Positions 23,914-35,645 of a stretch of DNA of 64,000 bases are shown one piece after another. A program made the position numbers and the translations under genes. Position 1 is the first letter of the stretch; the number at the start of each line of letters is the position of its first letter. The stretch is from Moringa oleifera (taxonomy: Eukaryota > Streptophyta > Magnoliopsida > Brassicales > Moringaceae). The notes under the pieces are model-generated. The model searched no databases. It was given only the letters and a program-made list of their open reading frames with translations, and was not told where the DNA came from. The stretch is from contig JAJFZO010000034.1 in the NCBI GenBank assembly GCA_021397835.1, forward strand, positions 4,528,501 through 4,592,500. The letters are read 5' to 3'.

Positions 23914-24184
23914 CAAAAGATGTTACATCTTGGGTCTTGTTAAAGAGATGAACCTCTTTTCATCCCATCAAGACTTACCTACCAAGACGTACAATGGTAT
24001 GGCTTTAGAATTAAAAGCATGTCCATAACATGCTCCTGTTGTCAGTGCAGTGTATTACTATCTAGTACTATCATGTTCACAGCTCATCCATTGCCGCATA
24101 ATTAACGTCTATTGATAAAATATTATTAGTATTCTTTTTATTATTGCTATTAGGAAGATAATAGATGAAGACTTAAAAGATTCG

Positions 24185-24563
24185 TGTGAGATATATTTTT
24201 TCAAAAAAATGATATTTGACCCCTCTTTGATGAGATTACTTTTGAATTTCTCCATTAAATAACTTTTAAGAAATGATAAGTCTTCGTAAATTTGTAAAAA
24301 GTAATAATAAAAATTCACCAATTAAAAAAAAACACTCCTAACAAAAAAGGAAAAGAAAAGTGATAAAGATGAATTTTTGGTATATTTTTATAAAGTGATT
24401 GATCTTTATTTTTGTATTTCTATAAAAGAAAAAAAAAACCACCAATCTTTTTTAAAGTTGATTTAAATTTAAAATTAAAAATAATTAAAAATAAATTTTC
24501 AAATTCACTTGGATATTTAAAATTTTAAAACACTATATTTGAACAATATTCAACAATCTCTCA
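24185..24563 (-). repeat. 3' LTR of the copia element
   Basis: On the minus strand it starts TGAGAGATTGTTGAATATTG and ends TATCTCACA. The first 36 bases closely match those of the partner LTR (28903 inward), with a few substitutions. Internal tracts such as GGTATATTT, TATAAAGTG and GATGAGATTA also recur in both. Confidence 0.8.
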
Positions 24564-25129
24564 TTTATTCAAATATATATATATATAAATAAAAAAATAA
24601 ATAATTTTTGCCAAAATGTCATTACGTTGATGCATATAATAAGGTATCTTTGGATTTAAATCTTACCTTAGTATAAGTGTCACAAAATGTTCATCGAAAT
24701 CTCAAGCAGTTTGAAGCATTGAATCGATTATTCCATTTGACTACATCGATAACACCATGTACACAAATATCTATTATTGTGTTCTTAAATTTCACACCAC
24801 ACGTGCTTAACACTTTGTGGCTATGTACTCATCTTGCTTTGCAAACTTTTACTCTCATTTAAGGCGATACCATCTCAAAGCTCATATAGGTGAAATTCTT
24901 TTAATATTTTTAAAATATTTTTCTTTCTCAAATTGAATCTCATTAAGAGTTTTATTTAAAAAAAAAAAAAAACAAACAAAACTCAACCCTTATTATGTAA
25001 CAACTAGCACTAATCAGCTTAAATAGGACTTTAGTTATATAGTGCCAAAATTATTCACATATCAATGACTTGTTTGTACCATTTGAACATAAACCTAATT
25101 AATTTCTATTGTTAGGTTGGGTTGTTATT

Positions 25130-28100
25130 ATTGATGAATTATTCAAATAAAGAGTTTTAGCCTTAATCCTCTTGATTTTGCTTTTACCATTTCTCTTGTA
25201 AGAGGATTGATAAATAAATCCGTCAAATTCTAACTAAATTTCACATATGTGAGAAAGGTAATTCCTTTCATAATCAACTTTCTCATATAATCATATCTTA
25301 GACCAATATGTTTAGACTTTCTATTATACACTTTAAGTGGCTTGACTATCATAATGTATAAATATAGTTGATAGATCCTTTGAGATCAGTGAGATTTTCA
25401 AAAGAAGATCCCTAAGCCACTCAGCCTCATTCCCTATTACTGTCAATGCAAAAAATTTTGATTTCATGGTTTAATATGTAATGCAAGTTTGTTTCTTAGA
25501 CTTCCAAGAGATTACACCTCCTCTAAGAGTAAATACTCAACTTACAGTAGATTTGTTGTCTCCAACACTCGATATCCAATTAGTATTTATATATCCTTTT
25601 AAGATAATAGGGAACCTTGAATATTCTAAAACCAAATTTTTGGTTTTCTTAATATAACTAAGAATCTTACCAATGGCCTTCTAACATTCAACATTTGGAT
25701 TGCTAGTAAATCTACTTAATCTATTAACTGCAAATGCAATATCACGTTTAGCGCATTATATTGCATACATTAAAATTACCAATAGTACTTGCATACTCAA
25801 GTTGTGCTGTAACTCTTTCATCAGTTTTATACTAAGATTAAATGGAGTATTTACCTCTTTAAATTTCAAGCGATAATTTATCCAATACTTTGTTAATATA
25901 ATATGATTGACTTAGCATCGTTTAATACCTAATATGTTATCTAATTTTCCAAGATCTTTCATCTCGAATGTGCAAGATAAAAACCTCTTCGTTTTTATTA
26001 TACCTTTTATGTTATCGCTTGTGATTAATGTGTTATTAACATAAAGACAAACAAAAATAATACAATTGTTCAATACCTTAGTATATAAACAGTTATCTAA
26101 AAGACAAAAAATAAAATAAAATAAAATTGCTTAATACTTTAGTATACAAACATTTATCTGCAGTATTTTGGACAAATTCATCAGAAAGAATAATGGTATC
26201 AAACTTTTCATGCCACTGTTTGGGTGCCTGCTCTAACTGAAGTTATTCTCACCACAGTTGCATATGTATCAAAATAATCAATCCCTTATTTTCTTTTGGT
26301 CTAAAACCCTTTACAACTAGTCTTACCTTAAAAGTATAAAGAGAGTTATTAGTATGATACTTTCTTCTAAACATCAACTTATAACCAATGGGTTTAGAAC
26401 TGGGTGGTAAATCAATAACCCATGTGTGGGTGGACACAATAGAATTTATTTAATCATTTATAGCCTTTTTCAAAAGTCAAAATTCCTAGAAAACATGGCT
26501 TCTTCATATATTTTAAGATCATCTTCTGTTTGAAGAACAATAAAAAATTTTCTTATTACTTTCTCTCTATTTTTTTCTAATAAGTAAAAAAAAAAAGAGT
26601 TGAGAATCAATCTCACCAGGTCCTAACTCTTTCACCATTTGGATTATTTGGCTTTAACAAAGCTCACAAGCTTGTTGATTAGGTGTTTCAACAACCTTAG
26701 AAGGCATCTCCTATTAAGATTTTTCATTAATCACAATTTGAAATTTATTTCTTGAAGTTAATAAAGTTTCAAATAACTCCGTATCTCTTGATTTTATTAT
26801 TATATTAGACTCCAAATTCAAGAGTTTATATGCTTTCCTGTTTATAACATATCCTACAAATGCACATCCAATTTCTTTAGGACTCGATTTTATTCTTTTA
26901 GGATCTATGTTCTTATAATATGCAAGACATCCCTATACTCTAAAATATCTTATATTGAGTTTTTTGCCTTTCCATACCTTATATGGAGAGATTTTATTTT
27001 TCTTTAAAGGAACTCTATTAAGAATATGGCAAGCAGTAAGAATTGTTTCTCTCTATAAATTAAATGACAATTTTACACTTAATAACATACATTAACCATG
27101 TCAATGTCTGTTTAATTTTTTCATTCTATTAAGCTATTTTGCTTAAATCTCCATTATACTGAACTTTGGTGTATGATGACATGTTTCTTACAAAAAACAT
27201 TAACTTGATCATTTCATCACAAGAATAGCTTTTTTTTCAATAAAAATACAATTTCGAAACAGAATTAATTTTTTTTGGGCTATTACACAGCTTTAATTTC
27301 AGGTTTTTTCAATAGATCCCCACTAGCTAAGTTCTTATTCATGTCGAGAACACGAAGCACATTGGATAAAGTTATCTTTTTTTTGAAAGTAAATATGAGT
27401 TCCATATTATCTTTGTCAATCAATTTGGAGCAAACTTCATTTTTCATTTGAATTTCTTATCCATTATTCACTTCTTCATAAGTTTTGAATAAGACTTATC
27501 ATGTGAGACATGAACAATGGCATAAGTTTCATATTACAAGCCTTAAATTTTGCCTTAGATCGTATTATCTTCACTCGTAGTAGAGACAATCTCTTCCTCT
27601 TTAATAAAATTTACCTTTGCCTCTTCACTTTTTTCTTCAAAAATCTATAATCATAAGCATAGTGCCCTAGCTTTTCACAGACAAAGGAAGACCCTTTTAT
27701 TTTAAGATTTTTTGAATTTTTCTTAAAACCTAAATTTTTTCTTTTGTGATCATTAGTAAGATTAAGCTTACTTACAATATTGGCCTTAGAAATACTAGTA
27801 TAAGAATCTTCATTTTTATCTCTTGCTCTTGATTTTTCTTCAATTCATAGATATTTTTGAAATTATTCTAGAGAAAAATCTTAGTAATATGAATAATTTT
27901 TTTCTTGTAACCCTTTCAAGCTAGAGGTAACTTTGCAATGATTGCATCAACTTGAAATGCCTCGAAAAGAGAAATTTTCACAACCCTTAATTTGTTAGCA
28001 ATAACTTGCAATTCATGAACTCGAGACAAAATAAGTTTATTATTAACTATTTTAAAATCAAAGTATTTGAAAATAAGAAATTTATGGATACCTTCCTTTT

Positions 28101-28280
28101 TTGCTTTGTATTTAAATTTCAACACCATTTGAGACCTTTCTTGCAAAAGAAGTATTATTGTGAAGATCACACATAGTTTGACAAGGTATTAAGAATATGT
28201 CTATGACATATGAGTTCATCCTTCTATTATTTCTCCCATTTGGCCTTCAATTCGTTAGTATCATTATCAAAATGCCTTGA
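25130..28280 (-). pseudogene. Broken copia gag-pol reading frame
   Basis: Minus-strand traces in order: gag (EAFQVDAIIAKLPLA, about 27960-27915); a degenerate zinc knuckle (CEKLGHYAYD, about 27680-27650); an integrase C-terminal trace (about 27190-27120); reverse transcriptase (WVIDLPPSSKPIGYKLMFRR then YTFKVRLVVKGFRPKE, about 26430-26280; APKQWHEKFDTIILSDEF, about 26225-26170); and RNase H (CITYTMKS-like start, VIGNEAEWLRDLLL, about 25430-25390, and SKHIGLRYDYMRKLI, about 25330-25270). Multiple stops make it non-functional. Confidence 0.87.
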
Positions 28281-28503
28281 AATTGGTTCCTAGTTTGGAC
28301 CAAACATATAGTAGATCTTAAGAATAATTAACAAGAATTTGAATTTAGTTTGTGAATGAGTGAAATTTATCCTATCAAATCGATCCAATTTCACCAAACT
28401 TTGATTTGTGAGTTTAATTGCCACTGTAGTTGTTTTGATCTTTATGAAATATTGCTTCAAGATTAAGATTATTAGTAAGATAAAGATGAAAATTTGAAAC
28501 ACA

Positions 28504-28903
28504 TATAAGATATGCCTCCCTTAAAGTGATATTCATCCATCTCTTTAATGAGATTGCTTTTAGATTTCATTAGCAAATAGCTTCAAAGATTTGATAAGTT
28601 TTTATGAATTTGCAGAAAGATAATGAAAATTGACTAATTAAAAAGAAAGAAAATTGTTTTTTGCAAAGAAGAAAAATGAAAGTAATAAAAATATATCTTT
28701 GGTATATTTCTGTAATCCTTTTATAAAGTGGATGATCTTTGTTTTTATATTTGCATGAAAGAAAAGAAAATAATAAATAGTTTTTAAACTGTTGTGTGAA
28801 TTCAAATTCAAGACTTAAAATAGTTAAAAATGAGTTTTCAGATGGCACTTAGATATTTGGATTTTCGAAACACTATATTTGAACAATATTCAATAATTGC
28901 TCA
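28504..28903 (-). repeat. 5' LTR of the copia element
   Basis: Counterpart of 24185-24563. On the minus strand it starts TGAGCAATTATTGAATATTG and ends ATATCTTATA, where the expected terminal CA has mutated. The two LTRs differ by many substitutions and small indels, so the insertion is old. Confidence 0.8.
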
Positions 28904-30449
28904 TAATATGAATGTAATGAAAACTTTAAAAAGTGAAAACTAAATTAGAAAAATGGTGACAAGAATCAATATAATTAAGTTTTGTTCAATATTGATGTCA
29001 TTTTAATTGAGTCACAGATAATAAGTTTGGAGTATTTAAGAAATTAAAACTTATTATCTTGTACTTAAATTTTGAGTTAGGTACTCAAAGATCTTTAGAA
29101 ATTGTTTTGACTTTTATGGGGATCTTTAACATTGTTAAATGTTAACTATAGATAAATTTAATGATTATTATAAGCAAAATAAATATGCTCTCCAACACAT
29201 TCTTTTTTTTTTTATGAAAAATCAAAATATCTTTCAATTTATACTTCCACAACTACATTTTTTTATTTGATGTCCAAAGAACATGCAAGCTTAAACACAA
29301 GCTTAAATAAATGAAACATTTTATTTAGATTTTAAATTGAAAAAATTAGCAAAATATGAGTATTTTTATTTTAAGCTAGATTGCATTATAAGTCAAATAT
29401 TAATAAAATTTTCAAGTTTGACTCACTTACTATGAACATGGTCTCATGATAGTAATTGTATCAATGTATTTACACAGTAAGAATATTATTAAAAAAATAA
29501 GAAATTAGATGAATTGAAAAAAAATTATTGGTAGATAAAATAATAATTACTTATTTATTTGAAAATTTAAGATTTTCTTTCAAAAAAATCAAATGTGAAT
29601 TGCTTATTATCCAAACATTTAATTTTTGAATATAAAATTTTTAAGAATCTTAAAACAAATGACCATTTTAAAATTTGAGAATTAAATGTCATTTTAATGT
29701 AATTTTACATTACTTAAGAACCATTTCACTTATTAATTTATGAGTTTTTGCTATACTATTTTGAAAATGTGTTTTAAAATTGCACGAAATCAATTCAAAT
29801 TAAATTGAACTATAACTAAGATGGACTGAAAATCAAACAATATCTAATCATAATTTGATAGAGAATGATTTAAAAAAAGAAACGAAAGTATTTATATAAC
29901 TATATAGAAGAAATACGTAACATGTATGATTACCTAGTGATTGCACATATAAGAACTAATTAGGTTACATGTACCAAATTTTATTGATGCTACTTTGTTA
30001 AACTAATAATTTACAAGATTCACATTTACCAACTACAAGAACGTCATCTGACTGCAAGGTTAACACTTTTTTAAAATTTCAAATTTGCAAATTTGATTTA
30101 ACTAATATGTTAGTACTTGTACTTTAAACCAGGATTAGTTAAATATATATTAGATAAATGTAGTCGTTTGACCCATTCTCTTTATGTATAGACGCATGAC
30201 TACTAAAATTTATTGCCAATAACTTCATTAAGGACATTACAAAAGCTCTATTAAGATCTATAAAGTTATACGAAAGATTGACATATGTATAAATTTTACT
30301 CTGTAAAAACAAAAAAACTTGGATAAAGTTATAATAAACAATAGAGTTTGCATTAAAAGACTAATTATAATACAAATGAAAACGACTATTATAATAAATT
30401 AGTGAAAATAGTAGAATTGAAATATCTTACATTATTAATTAAGCTAATT
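28904..30449. other. AT-rich spacer without recognisable genes
   Basis: No domain was recognised on either strand. It lies upstream of the CACTA transposase tail and may be the eroded body of that element. Confidence 0.5.
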
Positions 30450-30912
30450 GTGTTATTCAAATGTGAATGGTTTGATCGAACGCCAAATGTGAGCACCAAG
30501 GTTCATTAATTATATAATCTAATAGATGTCAACCATACTAAAAGGAGTAAGTATAAGTCATTTGTTCTAACTTTACAAGTAACTGAGGTTTATTTTATCC
30601 CTTATTCAAGCTTAACACATAATAAGCATGACTATTACATTGTTTGCAAAATAAAAGTTAAGCTCTCGTTAAACTTCCAAAATCTAATTTATGAGATAGA
30701 TCCATCAAGTGTTGATTGACACAAATGTAGATTCTATGTTTTTAAATGATCTAAATAAGATATTAATAGATATTGATAATGAGAAAGAAGATATACCAAA
30801 TGAATCAAATTTTGAAAGTGATTCAAATGAAGAAGAAGACAAGAAAATGGAAGATAAAGAGAAAGACTTTCAAGAGAATGACAGATTAATTTTTCTTTTA
30901 GGTCTTATTTGA
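30450..30912 (+). pseudogene. CACTA transposase C-terminal (DUF4216-like) fragment
   Basis: One frame from 30450 to 30719 reads VLFKCEWFDRTPNVSTKVH, a stop, then LYNLIDVNHTKRSKYKSFVL, QVTEVYFIPYSSL, HDYYIVCKIKVK and YEIDPSSVD. This is the pattern of the domain that follows TNP2 in plant En/Spm transposases. After a frameshift, an acidic stretch (EEDKKMEDKEKDFQE, up to 30912) matches the usual Glu/Asp-rich tail. One internal stop and the frameshift make it dead. Confidence 0.8.
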
Positions 30913-33374
30913 ATTAATTTATATGTATTAGTTTAATTATTTTATTTGTAATAATTAAATTATTTATTCAATGATTAGAAGTGTAAATTTTGAAAACTTT
31001 ATGTTGATATGTTTTTATCCTATTGTATTTTTAACATATGTTTATAGGAATTTTAATTCAATTTTTAGGGGAGATTATTGAATTTTTGATAGAAATTTAT
31101 CTATCATGGATATAACTTACGTGCATTAATTTAAAAACTTAATTAGATGAGAAGATAAAAAAGATGAGGTGACTCTGGAGGGAAAGGTCGTGGTTTTAAT
31201 TGTCCATGATCATTATCTTCATTTTCACCCTTTCGAGATGAGGAAAAAGTCATAGGTGCATCAGTTACACATGCAACATTTGTACCTTTAAATGGTCATG
31301 CCACTTATACTTCATGTTCTTTGAGATTTGCTATTATTAAGCTGTCTACATCAGAGAGTTTGTAAAGTATCAGTAAACACCAGATTCATGTAGCTAATAA
31401 CATATAAATATTCCTAATTATTGTTAGTACTTGTATAATTATCTTCGTAAGTTTTCTTAATGCATATATTTGATGATTTGTTTATTATTATTTTTTTGAT
31501 AAAATCAAACCTTCAAATATATTTTTGTGAAAAATTTATAAGATCTTTCAAGAGAGGTTAATCCATTTATGTATGCATAAACGACAGTTTTTTTAGAAAC
31601 CAAAGATTGTCACTTTAATAAAATTAAGATATAATTATTTGTGAAAAATAAAATATTAAAATTTATCATATTACTGATCATTTATTCTTATAAAAATATT
31701 TTATATAGAATTTGGTCATGATAAGAGCTATATAGGAAGGTAAAAGTTCTAAGTGATTATGGTAATTAGATATATATTTGTCAATACAAGAGAAAAAAAA
31801 TAAGCTTTAATTTGTTCTAGATAAGATATGAGAGTAGTGACCACGAGAATGAAACTATCTAAAGAACAAAGAGAAGTGTAGGACGACCTCTAGAATCGAT
31901 GGAGCGAAACATGTGGACCCGAATCAGGTCCCTCTTGATACACTGGAGGTTCATGTTCTTTGCTCAAGAATTTTTGATACTTGGTATATATGACATTTAA
32001 TTTCATATACAAATTTGAATGAAAATGGTATACTATCTTGTCAATACTTATTTATTTTATTTTTATTTGTAAGTAAAAGAGTTAGATTGAGATCAACTTC
32101 TATAGAGTTTTTTAGACTAACTTATATAAAAAAAGTTTAATCATAATCAATTCATCAACGAGCGTGCCATATAAGTATATATAAGTTTGTTTTTCAATAT
32201 TTAACAAATAATTTTAGTTATATAATTTCTTTTTTGATTATTCAATTTAGGTAATAAATTGGTTAATATAATTTTTTTTCTTATAAGATCACATTGAAGA
32301 GTTAGATTCCTTTGCTTTTTAGTAAGGTGGGATCTTCTGAGACTTTAAATAGAGGTCATACTCAAGTTTACTATAAGGAAATGGATGGAGAGAAAAAATA
32401 TAAAATATATGAAGTTGATTCTTCAGCCTAATCATACGATTCAGGCGATTAGTCCAACAATGAATGATTTATTGATGATACAACCATACAAGATATGCTC
32501 TTTTAGATAAAGGTTATGGAAGACTATTTAGAGTAGGAATGCAAGGAAGGGAAGTATGATTACTTTAAACCCAAGACAAATGAGCGTTTGGAGCCAAAAA
32601 AAAAAAAACGAAATAAATAATCGTATAAATGATGAGTGTATTTAGCAGAAAGAGGTCAAGATGGAGGAGTTTATTTAAAAGATAAAGGCATTATTTCCAA
32701 GAGGTCTAACTTTTGGTTTCTATCCAACGTCTCCTACTGGCTCAAGGTTAAACCTTAAAGTGACATCTTTTTTTTTTTTTTTTTCAGTTGATATGAACAG
32801 TACAATATTATATATTAACTTTTTTGCTTATATATATATGATTTTGATTAGATTTTATTTCAACTTTTTAATTCATTAATTATTGTTGATTCATGAATTA
32901 TAATTAAATAATATAAATAAACTAAAAAATAAAAAATTAAAGTATATATAGTTTTATTATAAAATTGGTTTAGTGAGACTTGTGACAACATATTCCAATG
33001 TTAACTATTTGGAGTCTAGCAACAAAATTATCATCTATCGCTAGACTTTAGGCTTAATGACAACCTTTTTATTGTTGTTAGAGCTAATGACAGATCTATT
33101 TGTTGCCATTTCGTTGCTAATCTTTTCATATTCATCACTAGGTGGTGACGATTCGATTATGGAGTTATCTTTCACTATGTTAACGACAAAATTTTATTCA
33201 TTGCAAAACGAGTAATAAATCTAAAATTTTGTTATTAATTACCTTCACGACGAGTTTTTCAACAATAAAATTTTTAATATTACCCTGTCACTGAATTTTT
33301 TTAGCGTATAAATTTTTACATTTAACGATGAAAAATTACGTCGTCAAATTTTATTTTATTTTTAATGCATAGTG
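30450..33374 (+). mobile_element. 3' portion of a decayed CACTA (En/Spm) DNA transposon
   Basis: It starts with a clear C-terminal transposase domain (DUF4216 type, 30450-30719) and an acidic tail. At about 33000-33360 it has a subterminal region rich in short ACGACGA, AACGACAAAA and CGTCGTCAAATTTT motifs typical of CACTA ends. It closes with TAGTG at 33370-33374, the expected 3' terminus. The 5' CACTA end was not found, so the element is partial or its left part is unrecognisable. The terminus assignment is less certain than the coding match. Confidence 0.6.
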
Positions 33375-35300
33375 ATTAGTATTTCAAAATTAAATCAGTC
33401 ATTAAATTTGAATTTTGAATTGATATGCTAAAAAGCTTTACTATTTTATGATTAAATTTATCATTGAATAAAAATTTAAAAATATTCGATAAAGATTATC
33501 AATTAAAATAAAGATTATTTTTTAGATAAACGTTATTGAATTTTAAATTTTAAAATTACATAGATAAAAAAATTATCAATATTAATATATTATTAAAATA
33601 TAAAATAATTAATACTAATATTTATTGAAAAGTTAATATTCACGGCATGCCATATAAAATATGATGCAAAGCCTTTAAAAATGTTTAAATGTTTTTGTTG
33701 TTATATATATATATATATTACATTAGTACTATATTGATAAATATAATAATAGAATAATTTTAAATTAATAATAATTTATAATTTAAATTTAAAAATAACA
33801 ATAAACATAATTTTAAAATATTGATAATTATTCAATTTATGTAAATATTAATTTTATCTAATATGAAGATTTATAGCATCATTCAAGTAAATAGAGATTA
33901 AGATCGTAGAAACATGACTTAAAAGATAAACATATATCAACCATCTTCCTATGATGAAGATTATCCTCCTTTCGGAATATTTTTAAAAACACTAATATTA
34001 AATATATTATAAATTTAAAAAATTAAATATAAAATATTGATGGTCGTACTTTCATTATTTTAAAACCTAAACTTAGTAAAATTTATTTTAAAAAATTATA
34101 TTGATTTGATAATATTTTAAATTTATGTATATAAAAAATATAATTTAAAATTATATATTTAGAAAATTATAATTTAAAATTATTATAATTAATCTTAATT
34201 AAATAATTTTAAAATTTTGATAATATTATAATATTAATAAATTTTACTTAAATGTTTGAATAAATTCAAATATCATTTAAATATTATTAATTTTTATAAC
34301 ATAAATTATTAATTAACAATACTTTCAAGATTTTTATAACATCAACATGCTATGGAAATTATTTTTTAATATAAATATATATAACCAAATTATAGTATAT
34401 GTTATTCAAATAAAAAATTACAATTTAATTGTTAATGAAATCTGAGGAAGCAGATTATGATGTACTTCTAATCCTTAAGAGTTAAAAGTATCATTTATTT
34501 TTAAATATTAATTTAAAATTTACATTTAAAAATATTTGAGTTTAAAATCATTATGAATTTGCCAATTTTATTGATTATATTTTTTTCATCATATATATAT
34601 ATTATAATTGATTACTGTTGAATTAATATTTCATATGAATGTGATATTTAATTGTTTTTATAACTTTTGTATTATAAATTTTAAATTAATTAATAATTTA
34701 ATTGATTTTAATTATATTTTAAAATTATAATTTTAAATACTTTATTGATAATATTATTAATAAGTTTATTGATACACATTCAATATATACATTACACGAG
34801 TTCATAATATAACAGATCAAGTAAATTTGATATGTTAGTATTTGAAAATTTAAAATTTTTAAAATTACTTTTAGAAAGTAATTTCATAATATATCAATTT
34901 TTAAATATATTCAAATATGAATCATAAAATTGTTATTTATCGAATGTGTGAATGCTTGATTATATTTATAATTATATTGATTGCATTTTAAAAATCAAAT
35001 AATTTTTATAAGAATTGTGTAAATTATTGTAGAATATATAATTTTTATTTTTATATTTAAATAATATATTATTTAATAAATATAATATATTTAAAGATAG
35101 AATTTGTAACAATATATATGTATCAAATATCTTAATCAAAATTTAAAATTTGAAAGGAAAATAATCAGAAACTAAAAAATCGGTGCATTTGTTTTCTCTG
35201 TAATATCTTGAAGGAAAGAAACTAAGTTTGTCTTTTTGGCGATTTTTTCTCGGCGTCCCTGTTTCTCTGGTAGGTACAGCACAAAATGAGAAAAAAATAA
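33375..35300. other. Very AT-rich spacer upstream of PAT1
   Basis: Long alternating A/T tracts with no coding or RNA feature recognised. Composition changes sharply near 35190, where the PAT1 promoter and leader region begins. Confidence 0.6.
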
Positions 35301-35380
35301 AAATAAAAATAAAATAAGAGAGCAGAGAAAAAGTTTTGGTCTTCCTCGTCACTAATGTTAATGTCATAGACTCCTTTCTC

Positions 35381-35529
35381 TCGCGCTCTCTCTCTCTCTC
35401 TGTTGCTGAAAGGGATTTTCTTTTAAATCCCTGCACAAACCCTAACTATACCCTTGAATCAGCTCGTTTCCCTGTTCTATGCCTCTTTCACATCATAATC
35501 CGCGTCTTCTCGGTCGAAAGAAACCCTAA
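35381..35529 (+). promoter_or_regulatory. PAT1 5' region: CT-rich tract and two telo-boxes
   Basis: A (CT)n tract (about 35379-35402) is followed by AAACCCTAA telo-boxes at 35437-35445 and 35521-35529. Telo-boxes and pyrimidine-rich tracts near transcription starts are typical of plant housekeeping genes for translation and RNA metabolism. Without transcript data it is unclear whether both telo-boxes are promoter or 5' UTR. Confidence 0.55.
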
Positions 35530-35565
35530 GCTTCCAGTGCCTTAATTAGGGTCTCACTTCCATTT

Positions 35566-35643
35566 ATGAATAGAACGCGTTTCGATTCTCCTCGCTTGTC
35601 GGTCTTTGGTTTACAGGCTTGCATCTTCAGCTTTGTTATGTAA
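35566..35643 (+). other. Possible upstream ORF (25 codons) ending 2 bases before the PAT1 start
   Basis: ATG at 35566 opens MNRTRFDSPRLSVFG and ends TAA at 35641-35643; the PAT1 ATG follows at 35646. The near-abutting arrangement could permit reinitiation or reduce initiation. A TTTACAG at about 35610-35616 could be a leader-intron acceptor, in which case this frame might be absent from the mRNA. Confidence 0.4.
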
Positions 35644-35645
35644 AT

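Larger units (their letters stand above)
24185..28903 (-). mobile_element. Decayed Ty1-copia LTR retrotransposon
   Basis: Two related LTRs (24185-24563 and 28504-28903) bracket about 3.9 kb. On the minus strand the order is gag, zinc knuckle, integrase, reverse transcriptase, RNase H, which is the copia order. Stops and frameshifts break every domain. No clean target-site duplication, primer-binding site or polypurine tract was recognised, in line with age. The element begins about 270 bases downstream of the JAZ8-like stop codon and is transcribed toward it. Confidence 0.9.

Noticed and set aside
30709..30912. Acidic 67-codon frame as an independent small gene
   Set aside because: It directly follows the CACTA transposase trace and matches its usual Glu/Asp-rich tail after a frameshift.
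35143..35436. 97-codon minus-strand frame with an RERERE run
   Set aside because: It is the reverse reading of the CT-rich tract in the PAT1 5' region.
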